NCBI GenBank assembly: GCA_023271875.1
Contig: JALPWY010000012.1
Span: forward strand, 1-42,842
Direction: 5' to 3'
Source of the DNA: Nitrospinaceae bacterium
Lineage (GTDB): Bacteria; Nitrospinota; Nitrospinia; Nitrospinales; VA-1
Length of the DNA stretch: 42,842 nucleotides
Below, in pieces: positions 10,010 through 20,606 of the stretch. The notes beneath the pieces were generated by a model. That model had not been told where the DNA came from. It saw nothing but the letters and a program-made list of their open reading frames with translations, and searched no databases. The position numbers were made by a program, and so were the translations under genes. Positions within the stretch are counted from its first letter, which is position 1. Every line of letters starts with the position of its first letter.

Positions 10010-10273
10010 ATGGTAAATCCCGTTAGTAATACTAGTAAACCTCTTATCACAGCACCTGACTCGCAAAGACAAAAGAATTCATCGCAAGAATATAATGAAT
10101 ATGCTTCTATCAATGTTGAATTCTCTGAGCAAGCAAAGAAAGTTAAAATATTTGAAGAAGGTAGTAACTTAACTAACGTATTAAAAAGTGAGTTTGATCA
10201 GGTTTTTGGACTTGATGAAAGTAAGAAAGAGTTGTTTCTTGAAAGGTTAGATCGCATTTTAGCTGATAATTGA
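10010..10273 (+). CDS. Small conserved-looking hypothetical protein (87 aa)
   Basis: ATG with upstream GGAGAAAG; 'VEFSEQAKKVKIFEE...LKSEFDQVFGLDESKKELFLERLDRILADN'; behind a sigma-54-type site. Confidence 0.7.
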   Translation: MVNPVSNTSKPLITAPDSQRQKNSSQEYNEYASINVEFSEQAKKVKIFEEGSNLTNVLKSEFDQVFGLDESKKELFLERLDRILADN

Positions 10274-10304
10274 CTTTGGAATTAGAGTTAGTCATTTCTG
10301 TTAG

Positions 10305-11069
10305 TCAAATTTGTTTTAATATTATGCTTAGACAAGTGAGTCCTCCATCTGCTTTTTCGAACTCGCTTATATCTAGTTGTACCGTTTTAAATCCTTCCTG
10401 ATGAATTTTTTTTGCTATTTCATTTGATCCTTTTGAAATTAAAACCGTTTTCCCGATAGCTAGACAGTTAGCAGAGCAGCGGTTAGATTTGCTTGCTTCA
10501 ATCCATTTAAATTCATGAAGGGGGCTAGTGTCTACTGAAGATGGGTCAAGTACGAGAATATTTTCCCCTAAATACGAGACCGAAGTTTTTAGGTGCAACC
10601 CATTGAGGACTTTTACGGGAATAATAGGTTTTTTTGTAAACTTGGCTAGCGCGTTTACAGCTTCCAAATTGGTTCGGCTAGATATTCCAACAAATATTTT
10701 TTTTTTCGTATTTAGTACGTCACCTCCATCTAAAGTAACATGAGGAGGAAGCGTTTTTTTGGTTCTATATTTTTTAATTTCTTTATGAATACTTGCGCCT
10801 TCGCCACGTCTTGATTTTTCTTTATTGGGGCAAGCCAGAGCTACATGGTCGAAAACAACGGTTGTATCTTCTACAAACGGTGCATCAGGATATTCATAAA
10901 CAGCTGGGAGTGAGACAATAGCTACTCCGGTTTTCTTTAAAGCAGCGATGTAGCGTTCGTGTTGTAAACAGGCACGTTTGACGTTGATAGGTTGGTTTTT
11001 CGGGTTTGCAGAAATAGCCTGATTAAAAGAAGGTCCTGGTCTTCGAACAAAAGCGATGGTCTTGGGCAT
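10305..11069 (-). CDS. Dimethylarginine dimethylaminohydrolase (DDAH) / amidinotransferase superfamily
   Basis: 'RRPGPSFNQAIS', 'DAPFVEDTTVVFDHVALACP', 'LDGGDVLN', 'CSANCLAIGKTVLISKG' (catalytic Cys motif). Confidence 0.8.
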   Translation of the reverse strand: MPKTIAFVRRPGPSFNQAISANPKNQPINVKRACLQHERYIAALKKTGVAIVSLPAVYEYPDAPFVEDTTVVFDHVALACPNKEKSRRGEGASIHKEIKKYRTKKTLPPHVTLDGGDVLNTKKKIFVGISSRTNLEAVNALAKFTKKPIIPVKVLNGLHLKTSVSYLGENILVLDPSSVDTSPLHEFKWIEASKSNRCSANCLAIGKTVLISKGSNEIAKKIHQEGFKTVQLDISEFEKADGGLTCLSIILKQI

Positions 11070-11078
11070 TGATCGAGG

Positions 11079-11552
11079 TTAGTCACAGGTTCGAGTATTC
11101 ATTAGACGTGCAAAATAGAGCATGGTCATCTCTTTTCTTGATTTTTTGAAAAGTTTCATTAGAGCTTTACTAGGTTTAAGTTTATCTCCGATTCTATCTG
11201 GTTGCGCGAAGTAGACGATTCCCCTGACAGTATGGAAATCGTGGGCGTTAAGATCCATTACTTTCCTATTACATTCTTTGGGATAACCATGAAATTCATC
11301 TAATTTAGGAAGAAAGGTATCGTACATATCATAAAGCATGCCTTCCATCATCCCGGCGTTGTTTGGGGTAGGTTCAATGTTAGGTAGTCCTTGACCTTCA
11401 ATGCCTTCACCTTCAAGGGGTAATCTATTAAAAACTATCCTCTGAGCTGATAGCGTGACAGTAACCTTATCGATGTACTCAAATCCCTTTTCTTTGAAAT
11501 AGTCTTCATTTATGAGTTCATTGTATGCAAAAACACTTATTTTTTCTGACAT
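11079..11552 (-). CDS. Gamma-glutamylcyclotransferase (AIG2/YtfP-like) family protein
   Basis: 157 aa; 'VFAYNELINEDYF', 'GMLYDMYDTFLPKLDEFHGYP' fold pattern. Confidence 0.65.
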   Translation of the reverse strand: MSEKISVFAYNELINEDYFKEKGFEYIDKVTVTLSAQRIVFNRLPLEGEGIEGQGLPNIEPTPNNAGMMEGMLYDMYDTFLPKLDEFHGYPKECNRKVMDLNAHDFHTVRGIVYFAQPDRIGDKLKPSKALMKLFKKSRKEMTMLYFARLMNTRTCD

Positions 11553-11810
11553 GCGTGGTCCTCAGGATAGACTGATTAAGTATGATTATAAAGGTTAGGT
11601 TGTTGAGATACTGTTGAGATATAATGAAAACCGTTGCTGGCTAATAGCTCACTATGATAATATAACTTCATCAAATACACCGCTTTAATTCTAAAGAAAT
11701 ATGGTAAATAGATTTAAAACAGTTTCTTTGTTTCCACAGACCACCTGAAGGTTCAAGGTTTAAATAATCCTATATATTATAAAACTCATACTTTGAAAGA
11801 GGAGTTTGGT

Positions 11811-12143
11811 ATGTCGTCAAATAAAGTTGTTATTGTAACCGATTCAGAGTTCGATTCTACTGTTCTTCAGTCTGAAAGACCCGTCGTCCTTGATTTTTGG
11901 GCAGAATGGTGTCAACCCTGCAAGATGCTTGCTCCGACCATAGAGGAAATCGCGGGAGAATATGAAGATAAAGTCAAAATTGGTAAATTGAATGTGGATG
12001 ATAATCCCAATACAGCCACTAAATATGGAATTCGCGGAATTCCTACCCTATTGTTTTTTAAGGGTGGTAAAGTGGTTCAGCAGGTGACGGGAGTTAAATC
12101 TAAAGCTGAAATAAAAAAAATAATTGACGAAGATCTCGCCTGA
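11811..12143 (+). CDS. trxA: Thioredoxin
   Basis: 'VVLDFWAEWCQPCKMLAPTIEEIA', WCxPC active site, cis-Pro 'RGIPTLLFFKGG'; SD GAGGAG upstream of 11811. Confidence 0.95.
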   Translation: MSSNKVVIVTDSEFDSTVLQSERPVVLDFWAEWCQPCKMLAPTIEEIAGEYEDKVKIGKLNVDDNPNTATKYGIRGIPTLLFFKGGKVVQQVTGVKSKAEIKKIIDEDLA

Positions 12144-12207
12144 ATCCTAAGCTTTAGCTTTATGCTGGAGCGAGGTTTAATTTTTAAATTTAAAGGTAAA
12201 ATTGGGA

Positions 12208-13200
12208 TTAGATAGATTGATATATAGGATTCAAGCCGAGGCGTTCAATCATATCGATATCTCTTTTTGGATCTTGCCCTTTGGTCGTAAGGTAGTTGCC
12301 TCCGAGAATACCATTGGCCCCAGCAGCGAAAATCTGTTCCTGATGATTAGTGAATACTTCTTCACGGCCACCGCAGACAAATAAATCGATGGTTGGTAGG
12401 ACTAGTCTGAGCATAGCTATAGTCCGAAGGGCTTCATAACGTTCCATTAGACCCATGTTTTCGAGCGCTGTTCCCTCTAAGGGTTTGAGGAAGTTAACAG
12501 GGAATGACTGCGTTTCGAGATCTTGAATATCTATAGCAAGCTCTACCCGTTGAGCAAAAGTCTCCCCCATTCCAAAAATTCCTCCAACACAAACCTGAAG
12601 TCCGGCTTCTTTAGCATTCTTTACCGCTTGCACTTCATCTTCATAATTATGGGTAGTGACAATTTTCTCAAAATGGCTCGCGGCGGTTTCCAGATTATGA
12701 TGGCACCTATCCAGACCAGCTGCCTTTAGTTCCCTCAAATCGTCCAGATTCATCAAGCCAAGCGAGCAGCAAGTTTCCAAATTTGTTTCTTCTTTGATTC
12801 GCTTGATAGCTTCGATGACTTGATCCAACTCCTCACGGCGATTTAATGCGGTCCCTGAAGTGACGATGGAGAATTCGTTAGATCCGAATGCTTCAGCTTC
12901 TTTTGCAGCTTCTACAATTTTTTCCACATCCAACAATCCATATTCGGGACTATCCGTCTTGAATTGGCTGGATTGGGCACAAAAACCGCAGTCTTCTTCA
13001 CATTTGCCTGCTTTGGCGTTGACGATAGAACAAATTTTAACATCATCTCCTTTAAACCGATCACGTAGACGGTTAGTTCCCTCGAACAAATAATCTAGTT
13101 CCTCACGGGAAAAAAACTCCAGTTCAAGCGCTTGACGACGGGTAATTCCCTTCCCATCAAGGGCAGAATCAATCATTTGTTTGATTTGATCTTTTCGCAT
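12208..13200 (-). CDS. bioB: Biotin synthase
   Basis: Radical SAM motif 'CEEDCGFCAQSSQF', 'CVGGIFGMGET', 'CGGREE'; full length 330 aa. Confidence 0.95.
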   Translation of the reverse strand: MRKDQIKQMIDSALDGKGITRRQALELEFFSREELDYLFEGTNRLRDRFKGDDVKICSIVNAKAGKCEEDCGFCAQSSQFKTDSPEYGLLDVEKIVEAAKEAEAFGSNEFSIVTSGTALNRREELDQVIEAIKRIKEETNLETCCSLGLMNLDDLRELKAAGLDRCHHNLETAASHFEKIVTTHNYEDEVQAVKNAKEAGLQVCVGGIFGMGETFAQRVELAIDIQDLETQSFPVNFLKPLEGTALENMGLMERYEALRTIAMLRLVLPTIDLFVCGGREEVFTNHQEQIFAAGANGILGGNYLTTKGQDPKRDIDMIERLGLNPIYQSI

Positions 13201-13249
13201 TGTAGAAATTGTATTAATTAAGGTGCGAGAAATCGTACCATAGTTTGTA

Positions 13250-15334
13250 TTAGTTTTCTTTGTATTTAAGAAGGTTGACTAAATCTTCTGGTGAATTGAC
13301 AGGCGCTAGACATGTTCCTAACCGGCAAACATAAGCAGTTGCTTTGCCTCCTATTATTTTTTTCCCCGCCAGTAATGGTACGTCAGAAATCTTTTTAGCC
13401 ACTTCGTCCTCATACGAAAATGCGAAAACGGCATTAGGAAAAAATTGGGAACGAATGGTCTTTAGCATTTCTTTAGTAGATGGGTCATTTCGCTTTCCGA
13501 TGATAGCTACTTCTTTGAGACCCCCTAGATATAGATGCAACGCTTGCATCATGAATGAGGAATTCATCCCGTATTCTGTGAGATCTTCGTGGAAAGCTAG
13601 AAAAATTTTTTCCGCGCATTTAATTAAACCTGAGTTTGCAAGATAGGCTCCTAGTTTTAGGAATGCCAATGAGGCATTACTGTTACCCGATGGTTCGACC
13701 CCATCGTACCCAGAAATTTGCCTGACGATCAGCTTTTCTGCATCAACTGCAGTTTCATAATAAGCACCATCGGAAGCAAACTTTTCTTCCACGGTTTGCA
13801 TTAGGCCCTTTGCTTCCAGTATATACTTTGTGTCGTAGGTTGCCTCATAAAGCTCCAGACAGGCGACAGCAATTGATGAATAATCAAAAAGGTATCCATC
13901 GTAGCGAGCTTCCCCTTCCCTAAAACGTCTTAAGAGTTTCCCTTCGGGTGTTTTCAAGGTGGATAGAATAAACTTCATCGCCTTTTCCGCTTTAGCTATT
14001 CGATTCGTGTCTTCCAACACACGACCTGTTTTGGCCATAGCAGAGATCATTAGCCCGTTCCATGATGTGAGCACCTTGTCATCTAATAAAGGGCGAATAC
14101 GTTTGTTTCGCTCTTGCAGAAGTTTTTTTCGGGCGGTATTTAGTTCAGTAATAACAGTATCTTCAGTTAGCCCTAACTTTTTTGCTAGATCTTGATAGTT
14201 TTTAGTTTGATTAAGAATGTTTTTATGTTCAAAATTCCCCTCTTTGGTGATGTTGAAAAATGGGATAACAATAGACGATGTCTGTCGGCCTAATATTGAC
14301 TCTATTTCCTCTTTTGACCAGACGTAGAACTTCCCTTCAAATCCTTCGCTGTCAGCATCTTCAGCGCTAAAAAAAGCACCTTCTCCCGACGTCATATCGC
14401 GATCAACATAATGAAGAACATCGTTGGCATAATTCGCAAACTCTTGGTGTCCCGTGACTTGAAATGTTTCGATAAGTGCTGTGATAAATAATGAATTGTC
14501 GTAAAGCATCTTTTCAAAATGTGGTACGAGCCAACGGTAGTCAGTACTATAGCGGGAAAGCCCTCCTCCTATTTGATCGTAGATACCACCCCATTTCATA
14601 GCTCGCAGAGTACTTTTGGTCATTTCCAGACTCGAAGTTATTTCTGTGCGGTGGTAGTGACGTAATAACATTGACAAACCCATTGAAGGTGGAAACTTAT
14701 TTTGTGGCTGAAACCGAAATCCGTGGTTAAGGCTGTCGTAATGACTCTCATAAACTTTGGCTGCTTTGTTTTCACCATCAAAATCAAGCGTTTCGGTTGT
14801 GTCAGTAGTGGTTTTGCGTTCCGAGCTTTCTCGGATTGCCGTTGCGAGAGCCTCGCTTTGTTTTTTTATTTTTTCTGGTTCGTTAAGCCAGGTTTTGGTT
14901 AAAAATATCAATACATCAGTGAAAGATGGGAGGTTGAATCGCTTTTCAGGAGGGAAGTAGGTACCAGAGTAAAAAGGGATTCCTTCTGGAGTTATGAATA
15001 CATTGAGCGGCCAGCCACCTTGTTGCCCCATTGCCTGAATCGCTTTCATGTAGATGCTATCAATATCAGGTCTTTCCTCTCGGTCAATCTTGATGCTGAC
15101 AAAATGATCGTTGAGAAGTTTTGCTAAATCGGGGTCTTCAAACGATTCCCGTTCCATAACATGACACCAGTGACAAGTTGCATAACCGATACTTACGAGA
15201 AGAGGAAGATTCTTTTTTTGTGCTATCTTAAAGGGTTCCTCTCCCCACGGGAACCAATTAACCGGATTATGAGCATGCTGAAGGAGATAAGGGCTTTTTT
15301 CGTGAATCAACTGATTGGTGTGGGCTTCGTTCAC
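13250..15334 (-). CDS. Thioredoxin domain-containing protein (DUF255, YyaL/SPATA20-like); GTG start
   Basis: '[29 protein letters not shown]', '[21 protein letters not shown]', '[14 protein letters not shown]'. GTGA overlap with the aroA stop. Confidence 0.92.
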   Translation of the reverse strand: MNEAHTNQLIHEKSPYLLQHAHNPVNWFPWGEEPFKIAQKKNLPLLVSIGYATCHWCHVMERESFEDPDLAKLLNDHFVSIKIDREERPDIDSIYMKAIQAMGQQGGWPLNVFITPEGIPFYSGTYFPPEKRFNLPSFTDVLIFLTKTWLNEPEKIKKQSEALATAIRESSERKTTTDTTETLDFDGENKAAKVYESHYDSLNHGFRFQPQNKFPPSMGLSMLLRHYHRTEITSSLEMTKSTLRAMKWGGIYDQIGGGLSRYSTDYRWLVPHFEKMLYDNSLFITALIETFQVTGHQEFANYANDVLHYVDRDMTSGEGAFFSAEDADSEGFEGKFYVWSKEEIESILGRQTSSIVIPFFNITKEGNFEHKNILNQTKNYQDLAKKLGLTEDTVITELNTARKKLLQERNKRIRPLLDDKVLTSWNGLMISAMAKTGRVLEDTNRIAKAEKAMKFILSTLKTPEGKLLRRFREGEARYDGYLFDYSSIAVACLELYEATYDTKYILEAKGLMQTVEEKFASDGAYYETAVDAEKLIVRQISGYDGVEPSGNSNASLAFLKLGAYLANSGLIKCAEKIFLAFHEDLTEYGMNSSFMMQALHLYLGGLKEVAIIGKRNDPSTKEMLKTIRSQFFPNAVFAFSYEDEVAKKISDVPLLAGKKIIGGKATAYVCRLGTCLAPVNSPEDLVNLLKYKEN

Positions 15335-16602
15335 AATATTTCTTCGAGTTGTTTGAAAAAATCAGGAAAAGATTTCTCGACGCAGCTTGGGTTTTTAATG
15401 CGGATCCCCGGCACCTTGAGACCCGCTAAAGCGAAACTCATAGCCATTCGATGGTCATCATAAGTTTCAATATCAGTTGGGATGTAGGCTCCAGGACGAA
15501 TCTTTAAAAAATCTTCGCCTGATTCGACGTGGGCTCCTAACCGACAAAGCTCCTGTTCAAGCGCCCCTATTCGATCCGTTTCCTTAATTCTTAAATTACC
15601 TATGCCAGAGATACATGTTTCTCCTTCAGCAAATAGAGTTGTTACAGCAAGGGTTTGAACGACATCGGGCATGCTATTCATATTGATGTCAATCCCTCGC
15701 AAAGGATTTCCTTTTATGAAAATTTTTTCAGAGGACCGTTCAATCGTACAACCCATCTTCTCCAGAACATTGAGAAAACCGGCGTCTCCTTGAACGCTTT
15801 TAGAATTAAGGCCAATTAAAGTTACTTCACCTTGAGTGATTGCTGCTGCGGCAAGAAAGTAGGATGCGCTTGACCAGTCTGCTTCTATCGTGTAGTCCAT
15901 TGCATGATAGGTTTGATCTGCTGGGATATAGAACCGAGAGTGATCTGTACACTCAACTTCTACTCCAAAGGTTTTCATGATGTCGAGAGTTAGATCGGCA
16001 TAGGGTTTGGAAGTAAGTTCACCAACGATATTGATGGTGGTTTCATTTTTAAAATAAGGTGCAGAAAGCAGAATAGACGTCAGGTATTGGCTGCTATTGT
16101 TTCCGGCAAGACTAACTTCCCCTCCTTGAATGCCACCTCCCGGAATTTCCAAAGGAGGGCAACCATTATTTTTTACCGAGCGAACGTTGACACCTATTTG
16201 ATTGAGTGCTTTTAACAAGTCTGAAATGGGTCGTTCCAGCATGCGTTTTTCCCCTGTCAGCTGAGTTGTTCCTGGAGAAAGAGCTGCGAATGTTGTTAAA
16301 AAACGCATAGTAGTCCCAGCGAGGCCAATAGAAATCTCGTTACGTGGACATTGTATGTGCCCACCAGTTCCTGAAACCATGAAGGCGCAACCTTCTTGCT
16401 TGACAGAAATACCAAATTGCTCCAGAGCCAGACGCATATATTTTGTGTCGTCGCTAAACAGAGGATTGCGTAAAGTCGAAACACCTTTGGCAAGGGCCGC
16501 TATCAAAAGTGCTCGATTGGTGTAACTTTTTGAGGCAGGACATTCTACTGTCGCAATAATTTTTTCTGCAGGAGTAATTTCTTTCAAAAAAACAGTCTCC
16601 AT
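15331..16602 (-). CDS. aroA: 3-phosphoshikimate 1-carboxyvinyltransferase (EPSP synthase)
   Basis: '[16 protein letters not shown]', '[17 protein letters not shown]', '[15 protein letters not shown]', '[15 protein letters not shown]'; start chosen at [11 protein letters not shown]. Confidence 0.93.
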   Translation of the reverse strand: METVFLKEITPAEKIIATVECPASKSYTNRALLIAALAKGVSTLRNPLFSDDTKYMRLALEQFGISVKQEGCAFMVSGTGGHIQCPRNEISIGLAGTTMRFLTTFAALSPGTTQLTGEKRMLERPISDLLKALNQIGVNVRSVKNNGCPPLEIPGGGIQGGEVSLAGNNSSQYLTSILLSAPYFKNETTINIVGELTSKPYADLTLDIMKTFGVEVECTDHSRFYIPADQTYHAMDYTIEADWSSASYFLAAAAITQGEVTLIGLNSKSVQGDAGFLNVLEKMGCTIERSSEKIFIKGNPLRGIDINMNSMPDVVQTLAVTTLFAEGETCISGIGNLRIKETDRIGALEQELCRLGAHVESGEDFLKIRPGAYIPTDIETYDDHRMAMSFALAGLKVPGIRIKNPSCVEKSFPDFFKQLEEIL

Positions 16603-16762
16603 GTAGTTTAAAGTATGAACTATAGCACAACCATGAAACTCCAAAGACGCTTTGAAAGCGGAAGGTTTAGGAGTATAGGACTGGCTTGTTTCGACAGGTG
16701 GGTTTTGCTATCATCGCAAAGATTTACAATGCAGATGAGTATTGCTAAAGCTCTTTATATTC

Positions 16763-17101
16763 ATGGTTAATCCAACTTTTGTTATGGGTGATGACGCATT
16801 TAAAAATCAAAAAAACACACTTTGGAGACGCCTCCATCTATGGTGGCATGGCAAAGAAGAGGCGGAACAAAAACGTCTCAAATCTTTTATTCCGCTTACT
16901 CTTTATACAATTGCAGTTGTTTATGGAGTAATCTATCTTTCCATTCTCAATACGGTTAACCGAGGTAAGGGAATGGATGCGATCAAAACCTGGTACGGTG
17001 GTGATCGATCGGAGATAGTTAAAGCGCTTAAGGAAGAGAAAGAATATTTAGGAAACAGTTTTAAGACAATGATTAGAAAAAGAGTTTCTGGAGGGCGTTA
17101 A
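16763..17101 (+). CDS. Small single-TM hypothetical protein
   Basis: ORF with one predicted TM 'FIPLTLYTIAVVYGVIYLSIL'; start uncertain (TTG 16742, ATG 16763 or ATG 16784). Confidence 0.55.
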   Translation: MVNPTFVMGDDAFKNQKNTLWRRLHLWWHGKEEAEQKRLKSFIPLTLYTIAVVYGVIYLSILNTVNRGKGMDAIKTWYGGDRSEIVKALKEEKEYLGNSFKTMIRKRVSGGR

Positions 17102-17282
17102 TCTAAGCTTAAAAAGGATGTGAGTAAAAGATTGAATAAAAATGGAATTGCCGATTTTTTGATAGGTTTTGGGTGTGCATACTGCAAATTCGTGTAATCG
17201 TTTTTGTGAAATACAAAAACCATAAAGTTCTTAATATTATGTTTTGCAGGTTGAAAAATCTTCCTGCCACGTATGGTGCCAT

Positions 17283-17837
17283 ATGATGAAACGTCTAGTA
17301 CATATATTCAACATGTTTTACCTCTTGGGACTTTCTTTGTGGGTTGGGGGTATGTTTCTGCTGGGAATTTTGGTAGAGATTATCGTGCGGATCAAGCTTA
17401 AAGAACAGCCATTGCTGGCCAGTAAGGTGATGAATAGCATTATGGATGTGTTTAATATTGAAATTATTTATGTTTGCATCGGGTTTATGGTTACGGCCGA
17501 AATAATTAAGTTGTTGGTAGGGAAGTTTAGCAGGCTTGAATTTGATCAACTAGGCGTTACTAAACGCAGATACGTTAAGGAATGTATTCTTGGCGTTATG
17601 ATTGTGCTGGCAATTTATATGGGAAGTTTTCTGCGACCTGAAATGCACGAAGTGGACAAGTTGAAAAAAGCCAATCCAGCGGATCAGAAACTACAGATAC
17701 GTTTCGATCGTTTCCATTCAAAATTCGTCAATATTTATTCAGTTAACATGATCTTAGGGCTATCGCTTTTCTACATTCATGGTAAGGAGATGACTCGGTT
17801 TCGAAAAACCCTTAATGAAACTAATGAGTCAAACTGA
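17283..17837 (+). CDS. DUF4149/TMEM205-like integral membrane protein
   Basis: 'FYLLGLSLWVGGMFLLGILV', multiple hydrophobic segments, C-terminal 'RFHSKFVNIYSVNMILGLSLFY'. Confidence 0.7.
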   Translation: MMKRLVHIFNMFYLLGLSLWVGGMFLLGILVEIIVRIKLKEQPLLASKVMNSIMDVFNIEIIYVCIGFMVTAEIIKLLVGKFSRLEFDQLGVTKRRYVKECILGVMIVLAIYMGSFLRPEMHEVDKLKKANPADQKLQIRFDRFHSKFVNIYSVNMILGLSLFYIHGKEMTRFRKTLNETNESN

Positions 17838-17883
17838 TGAGTGAAAATCCTTTCACCAGAAGTTAACTATTTAGCCCGCACCC

Positions 17884-18816
17884 ATGACTGATCGGCTACT
17901 ATTTTTTCTTGCTATTTGTTTTTTTTCTGCGACCTCTGTGGTTTTTGCGATGCATGCTGGGGAAGAGCATAAAGAAGATTTGTTTGGAAATCTGCAGCAA
18001 CTGCAGGCAGAATCCCTCTTTGTACAATCAGATAATTCATTGATGATTCGTATCCCGGCAGGGACTTTTAAAATGGGATCGAGCTTTGAAGAAAATAAAA
18101 GGCACCTGAAAGGGTGCCGTAAGTACGACAAGTCCTGCGAGTTATGGTGGTTTAATGATGAGTATCCCGACCGACTTATTTTTCTTGATAGCTATTGGCT
18201 CGATATATATGAAGTGACCAATGAAAAATATCTTGAGTTTGTTTTAGCTACAGGACATCGTTTTGCCTTGGATCAAACTTGTGATACAGATAAATGCCGC
18301 GATGGTAACTTGTGGCAGGGGGTATCATTTTCCCCCAGAATCAAACATCAACCAGTGACACAAGTAAGTTGGCACGACGCGGATGCTTTTTGTAGATGGA
18401 GAGGTAAACGGCTTCCCTCAGAAGCGGAATGGGAAAAGGCGGCGCGAGGCCCGAGTGGAAACTTATACCCTTGGGGGAGCGGGTCACCTAAAAATCGAGC
18501 TACTTACGGGAGGAAATGGCGTGGTGTTTTCACTATGACAGATGTGGGAACGTATTCTCAAGGGACTTCTATTTATGGTGTGCATGATATGGCGGGCAAC
18601 GTTTGGGAGTGGGTCGATGATTGGTACGACTTAAAATATTATAATTGGAGACGTAAAAAAAACCCAAAAGGCCCGGCAGAAGGTGATTTTAAGGTGGTTA
18701 GAGGTGGTTCCTGGGTTAATTATCCTGATACTTTGCGTAGTTCCTTTCGAAGGTGGAGTCAACCTGAAGTAAGATTTAACGACACCGGATTCCGATGTTC
18801 CAAAGATGACAACTGA
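17884..18816 (+). CDS. Periplasmic FGE/SUMF1-fold protein #1 (lacks catalytic Cys pair)
   Basis: Signal peptide; 'RIPAGTFKMGS', 'RLPSEAEWEKAARG', 'MAGNVWEWVDDWYD', 'VVRGGSWVNYPDTLRSSFRRWSQ...GFRCSKDD'. Confidence 0.88.
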   Translation: MTDRLLFFLAICFFSATSVVFAMHAGEEHKEDLFGNLQQLQAESLFVQSDNSLMIRIPAGTFKMGSSFEENKRHLKGCRKYDKSCELWWFNDEYPDRLIFLDSYWLDIYEVTNEKYLEFVLATGHRFALDQTCDTDKCRDGNLWQGVSFSPRIKHQPVTQVSWHDADAFCRWRGKRLPSEAEWEKAARGPSGNLYPWGSGSPKNRATYGRKWRGVFTMTDVGTYSQGTSIYGVHDMAGNVWEWVDDWYDLKYYNWRRKKNPKGPAEGDFKVVRGGSWVNYPDTLRSSFRRWSQPEVRFNDTGFRCSKDDN

Positions 18817-18825
18817 TGACAACTT

Positions 18826-20487
18826 ATGAAACCTAAAAGATCTGACGAGCTAACCAAGCAAGAGAAAGAAAATCTTTCTTCATATTTTTCAGATGTGGAT
18901 GCGGATGTGTTTGTGATCAGCAACCTTAATCCAGAGGTGGTCGGTGCTGCTCTTGCACGCTACAGTCGAGCACCAACAGGACTTAAGGAGACAGTGGTAC
19001 GTGAATTTCTTAATCCGGACGGTACTCCCAATGAGGTCAAGGGGAGCGAGCTTATTGATCGAGTAGTAAACAAGTATGGAGATGAGTCCGTAGCAGAGCT
19101 TGCTGTTGCTCCTCTTTGCATCGAAAATGTTTCCAATTTAATGACGAAGATTATTGAAGATTGTAGAATAGGCGGCTCGCCGATTGAAGAGTCTACGCGC
19201 TACGTCTTATACGATGTGAAGCGTGACGAACAATGGAGATATGTTCGCCCCGAATCCATCATGAAATCCGGATTAGCTGAAGCATATATCCAGACGATGG
19301 ATTTTTTATTTGAAACGTATGCTGGGTTGGTCGAACCGATGCAAAACTTTTTTCGTAAAAAACTTCCGGCGTCAGCATTTAAGATCGAGGTCGAACGTGA
19401 TAATGGTGTCGTGCTTGTGGGAGCAGATGAATTAGAAAATGACAATGAACAAAGGGCGCATCGCTTGGCCTATGGCTTCACTATGCGAAGTGCAGCCTGT
19501 GATATTATTCGTTGCATTCTTCCTGCTTCGACCAAGGCCAATATGGGGCTTGTTGGGAATGGCAGGTTTTATAGTGGACTAATTACTAAGCTTCTATCTC
19601 AAGAGCTTGATGAAGGCTGGTTGCTCGCGGAGAATATTCGAAAAGCCTTGGATACGCAGATACCGACTTTTATTAGGCGAGCATCAAAAAATGATTATCT
19701 TGCCGAGAACCAAAACAGGATAAGAGAGTTTTCCATCGCTTTATTTAAAGATATTCCTATTCAAACGGTTCCAGAGGTTGTTCTGATCGAGGATCGAGTC
19801 GAAGATTATACAATTAACCTCTTAGCAAACATTATTTTCCCATATGTGCAACATTCGACTATGCAAATCCGAAATATCGTTCGTTCCTTGCCAGAAGAAA
19901 AACGAAATGAAATTTTATCTACAGTTATCGGTAAAAGGAGGACTAAAAGAGACCGGCCACCACGCGCCTTTGAATATGGTTACCCAATAAACTTTGATGT
20001 TGTTACGGGGTTTGCCGAATATAGAGATCTGCAAAGACATCGTATGTTGACCCAGCAAAGACAAGACATGAATGTATCACTTGGTTATTCGGTTCCAGAA
20101 GAAATTGAAGAAATGGGGCAGGGCGAGGTTGTCCAGGAATGCTTTGAGCGAGCAGAGTGGCTTCATAGTGATTTGATCAGGGCCGGGTTGGTCCGTGAAG
20201 CTCAATATGCTCCCCTGTTTAACCATTTTATTAGATGGAATATGGGGATGAACCTGAGAGAGCTTGGACATCTTACCGAATTACGATCGCAAAAGGCAGG
20301 GCACCCAAAATACCGTCGTACGGTTCAAGTAATGGCGAAACTATATATGGATCGACACCCCGAAATGGAACCTATATTACGATTTGTTGATTATAATGAT
20401 TATGATCAAGGGATTACTCGTGCCGAGCAGGAAGCACGCACTGCACGCAAAAGTTTGGCCACCGGTGTGTTTGACGATATGGACTAA
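18826..20487 (+). CDS. ThyX-like double-domain protein (FAD-dependent thymidylate synthase family)
   Basis: N-half 'GDESVAELA...PIEESTRYVLYD'; C-half 'LQRHRMLTQQRQDMNVSLGY' and 'NLRELGHLTELRSQKAGHPKYRR'; 553 aa, about twice canonical ThyX. Confidence 0.75.
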   Translation: MKPKRSDELTKQEKENLSSYFSDVDADVFVISNLNPEVVGAALARYSRAPTGLKETVVREFLNPDGTPNEVKGSELIDRVVNKYGDESVAELAVAPLCIENVSNLMTKIIEDCRIGGSPIEESTRYVLYDVKRDEQWRYVRPESIMKSGLAEAYIQTMDFLFETYAGLVEPMQNFFRKKLPASAFKIEVERDNGVVLVGADELENDNEQRAHRLAYGFTMRSAACDIIRCILPASTKANMGLVGNGRFYSGLITKLLSQELDEGWLLAENIRKALDTQIPTFIRRASKNDYLAENQNRIREFSIALFKDIPIQTVPEVVLIEDRVEDYTINLLANIIFPYVQHSTMQIRNIVRSLPEEKRNEILSTVIGKRRTKRDRPPRAFEYGYPINFDVVTGFAEYRDLQRHRMLTQQRQDMNVSLGYSVPEEIEEMGQGEVVQECFERAEWLHSDLIRAGLVREAQYAPLFNHFIRWNMGMNLRELGHLTELRSQKAGHPKYRRTVQVMAKLYMDRHPEMEPILRFVDYNDYDQGITRAEQEARTARKSLATGVFDDMD

Positions 20488-20606
20488 TATTTTAGTATCA
20501 GCCAGATTTTTTTACCAGACCCAATGTTTTTCGTTGATATTCAGATCGGTTTGTTTATTATTGCCCTTTATTATTTTTAAATTAACCTTCATCAAAGTGC
20601 GAAGTT

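Noticed and set aside
9820-10113. 97-aa minus-strand ORF across the sigma-54 site
   Set aside because: Overlaps the ends of two well-supported + strand genes; no family motif.
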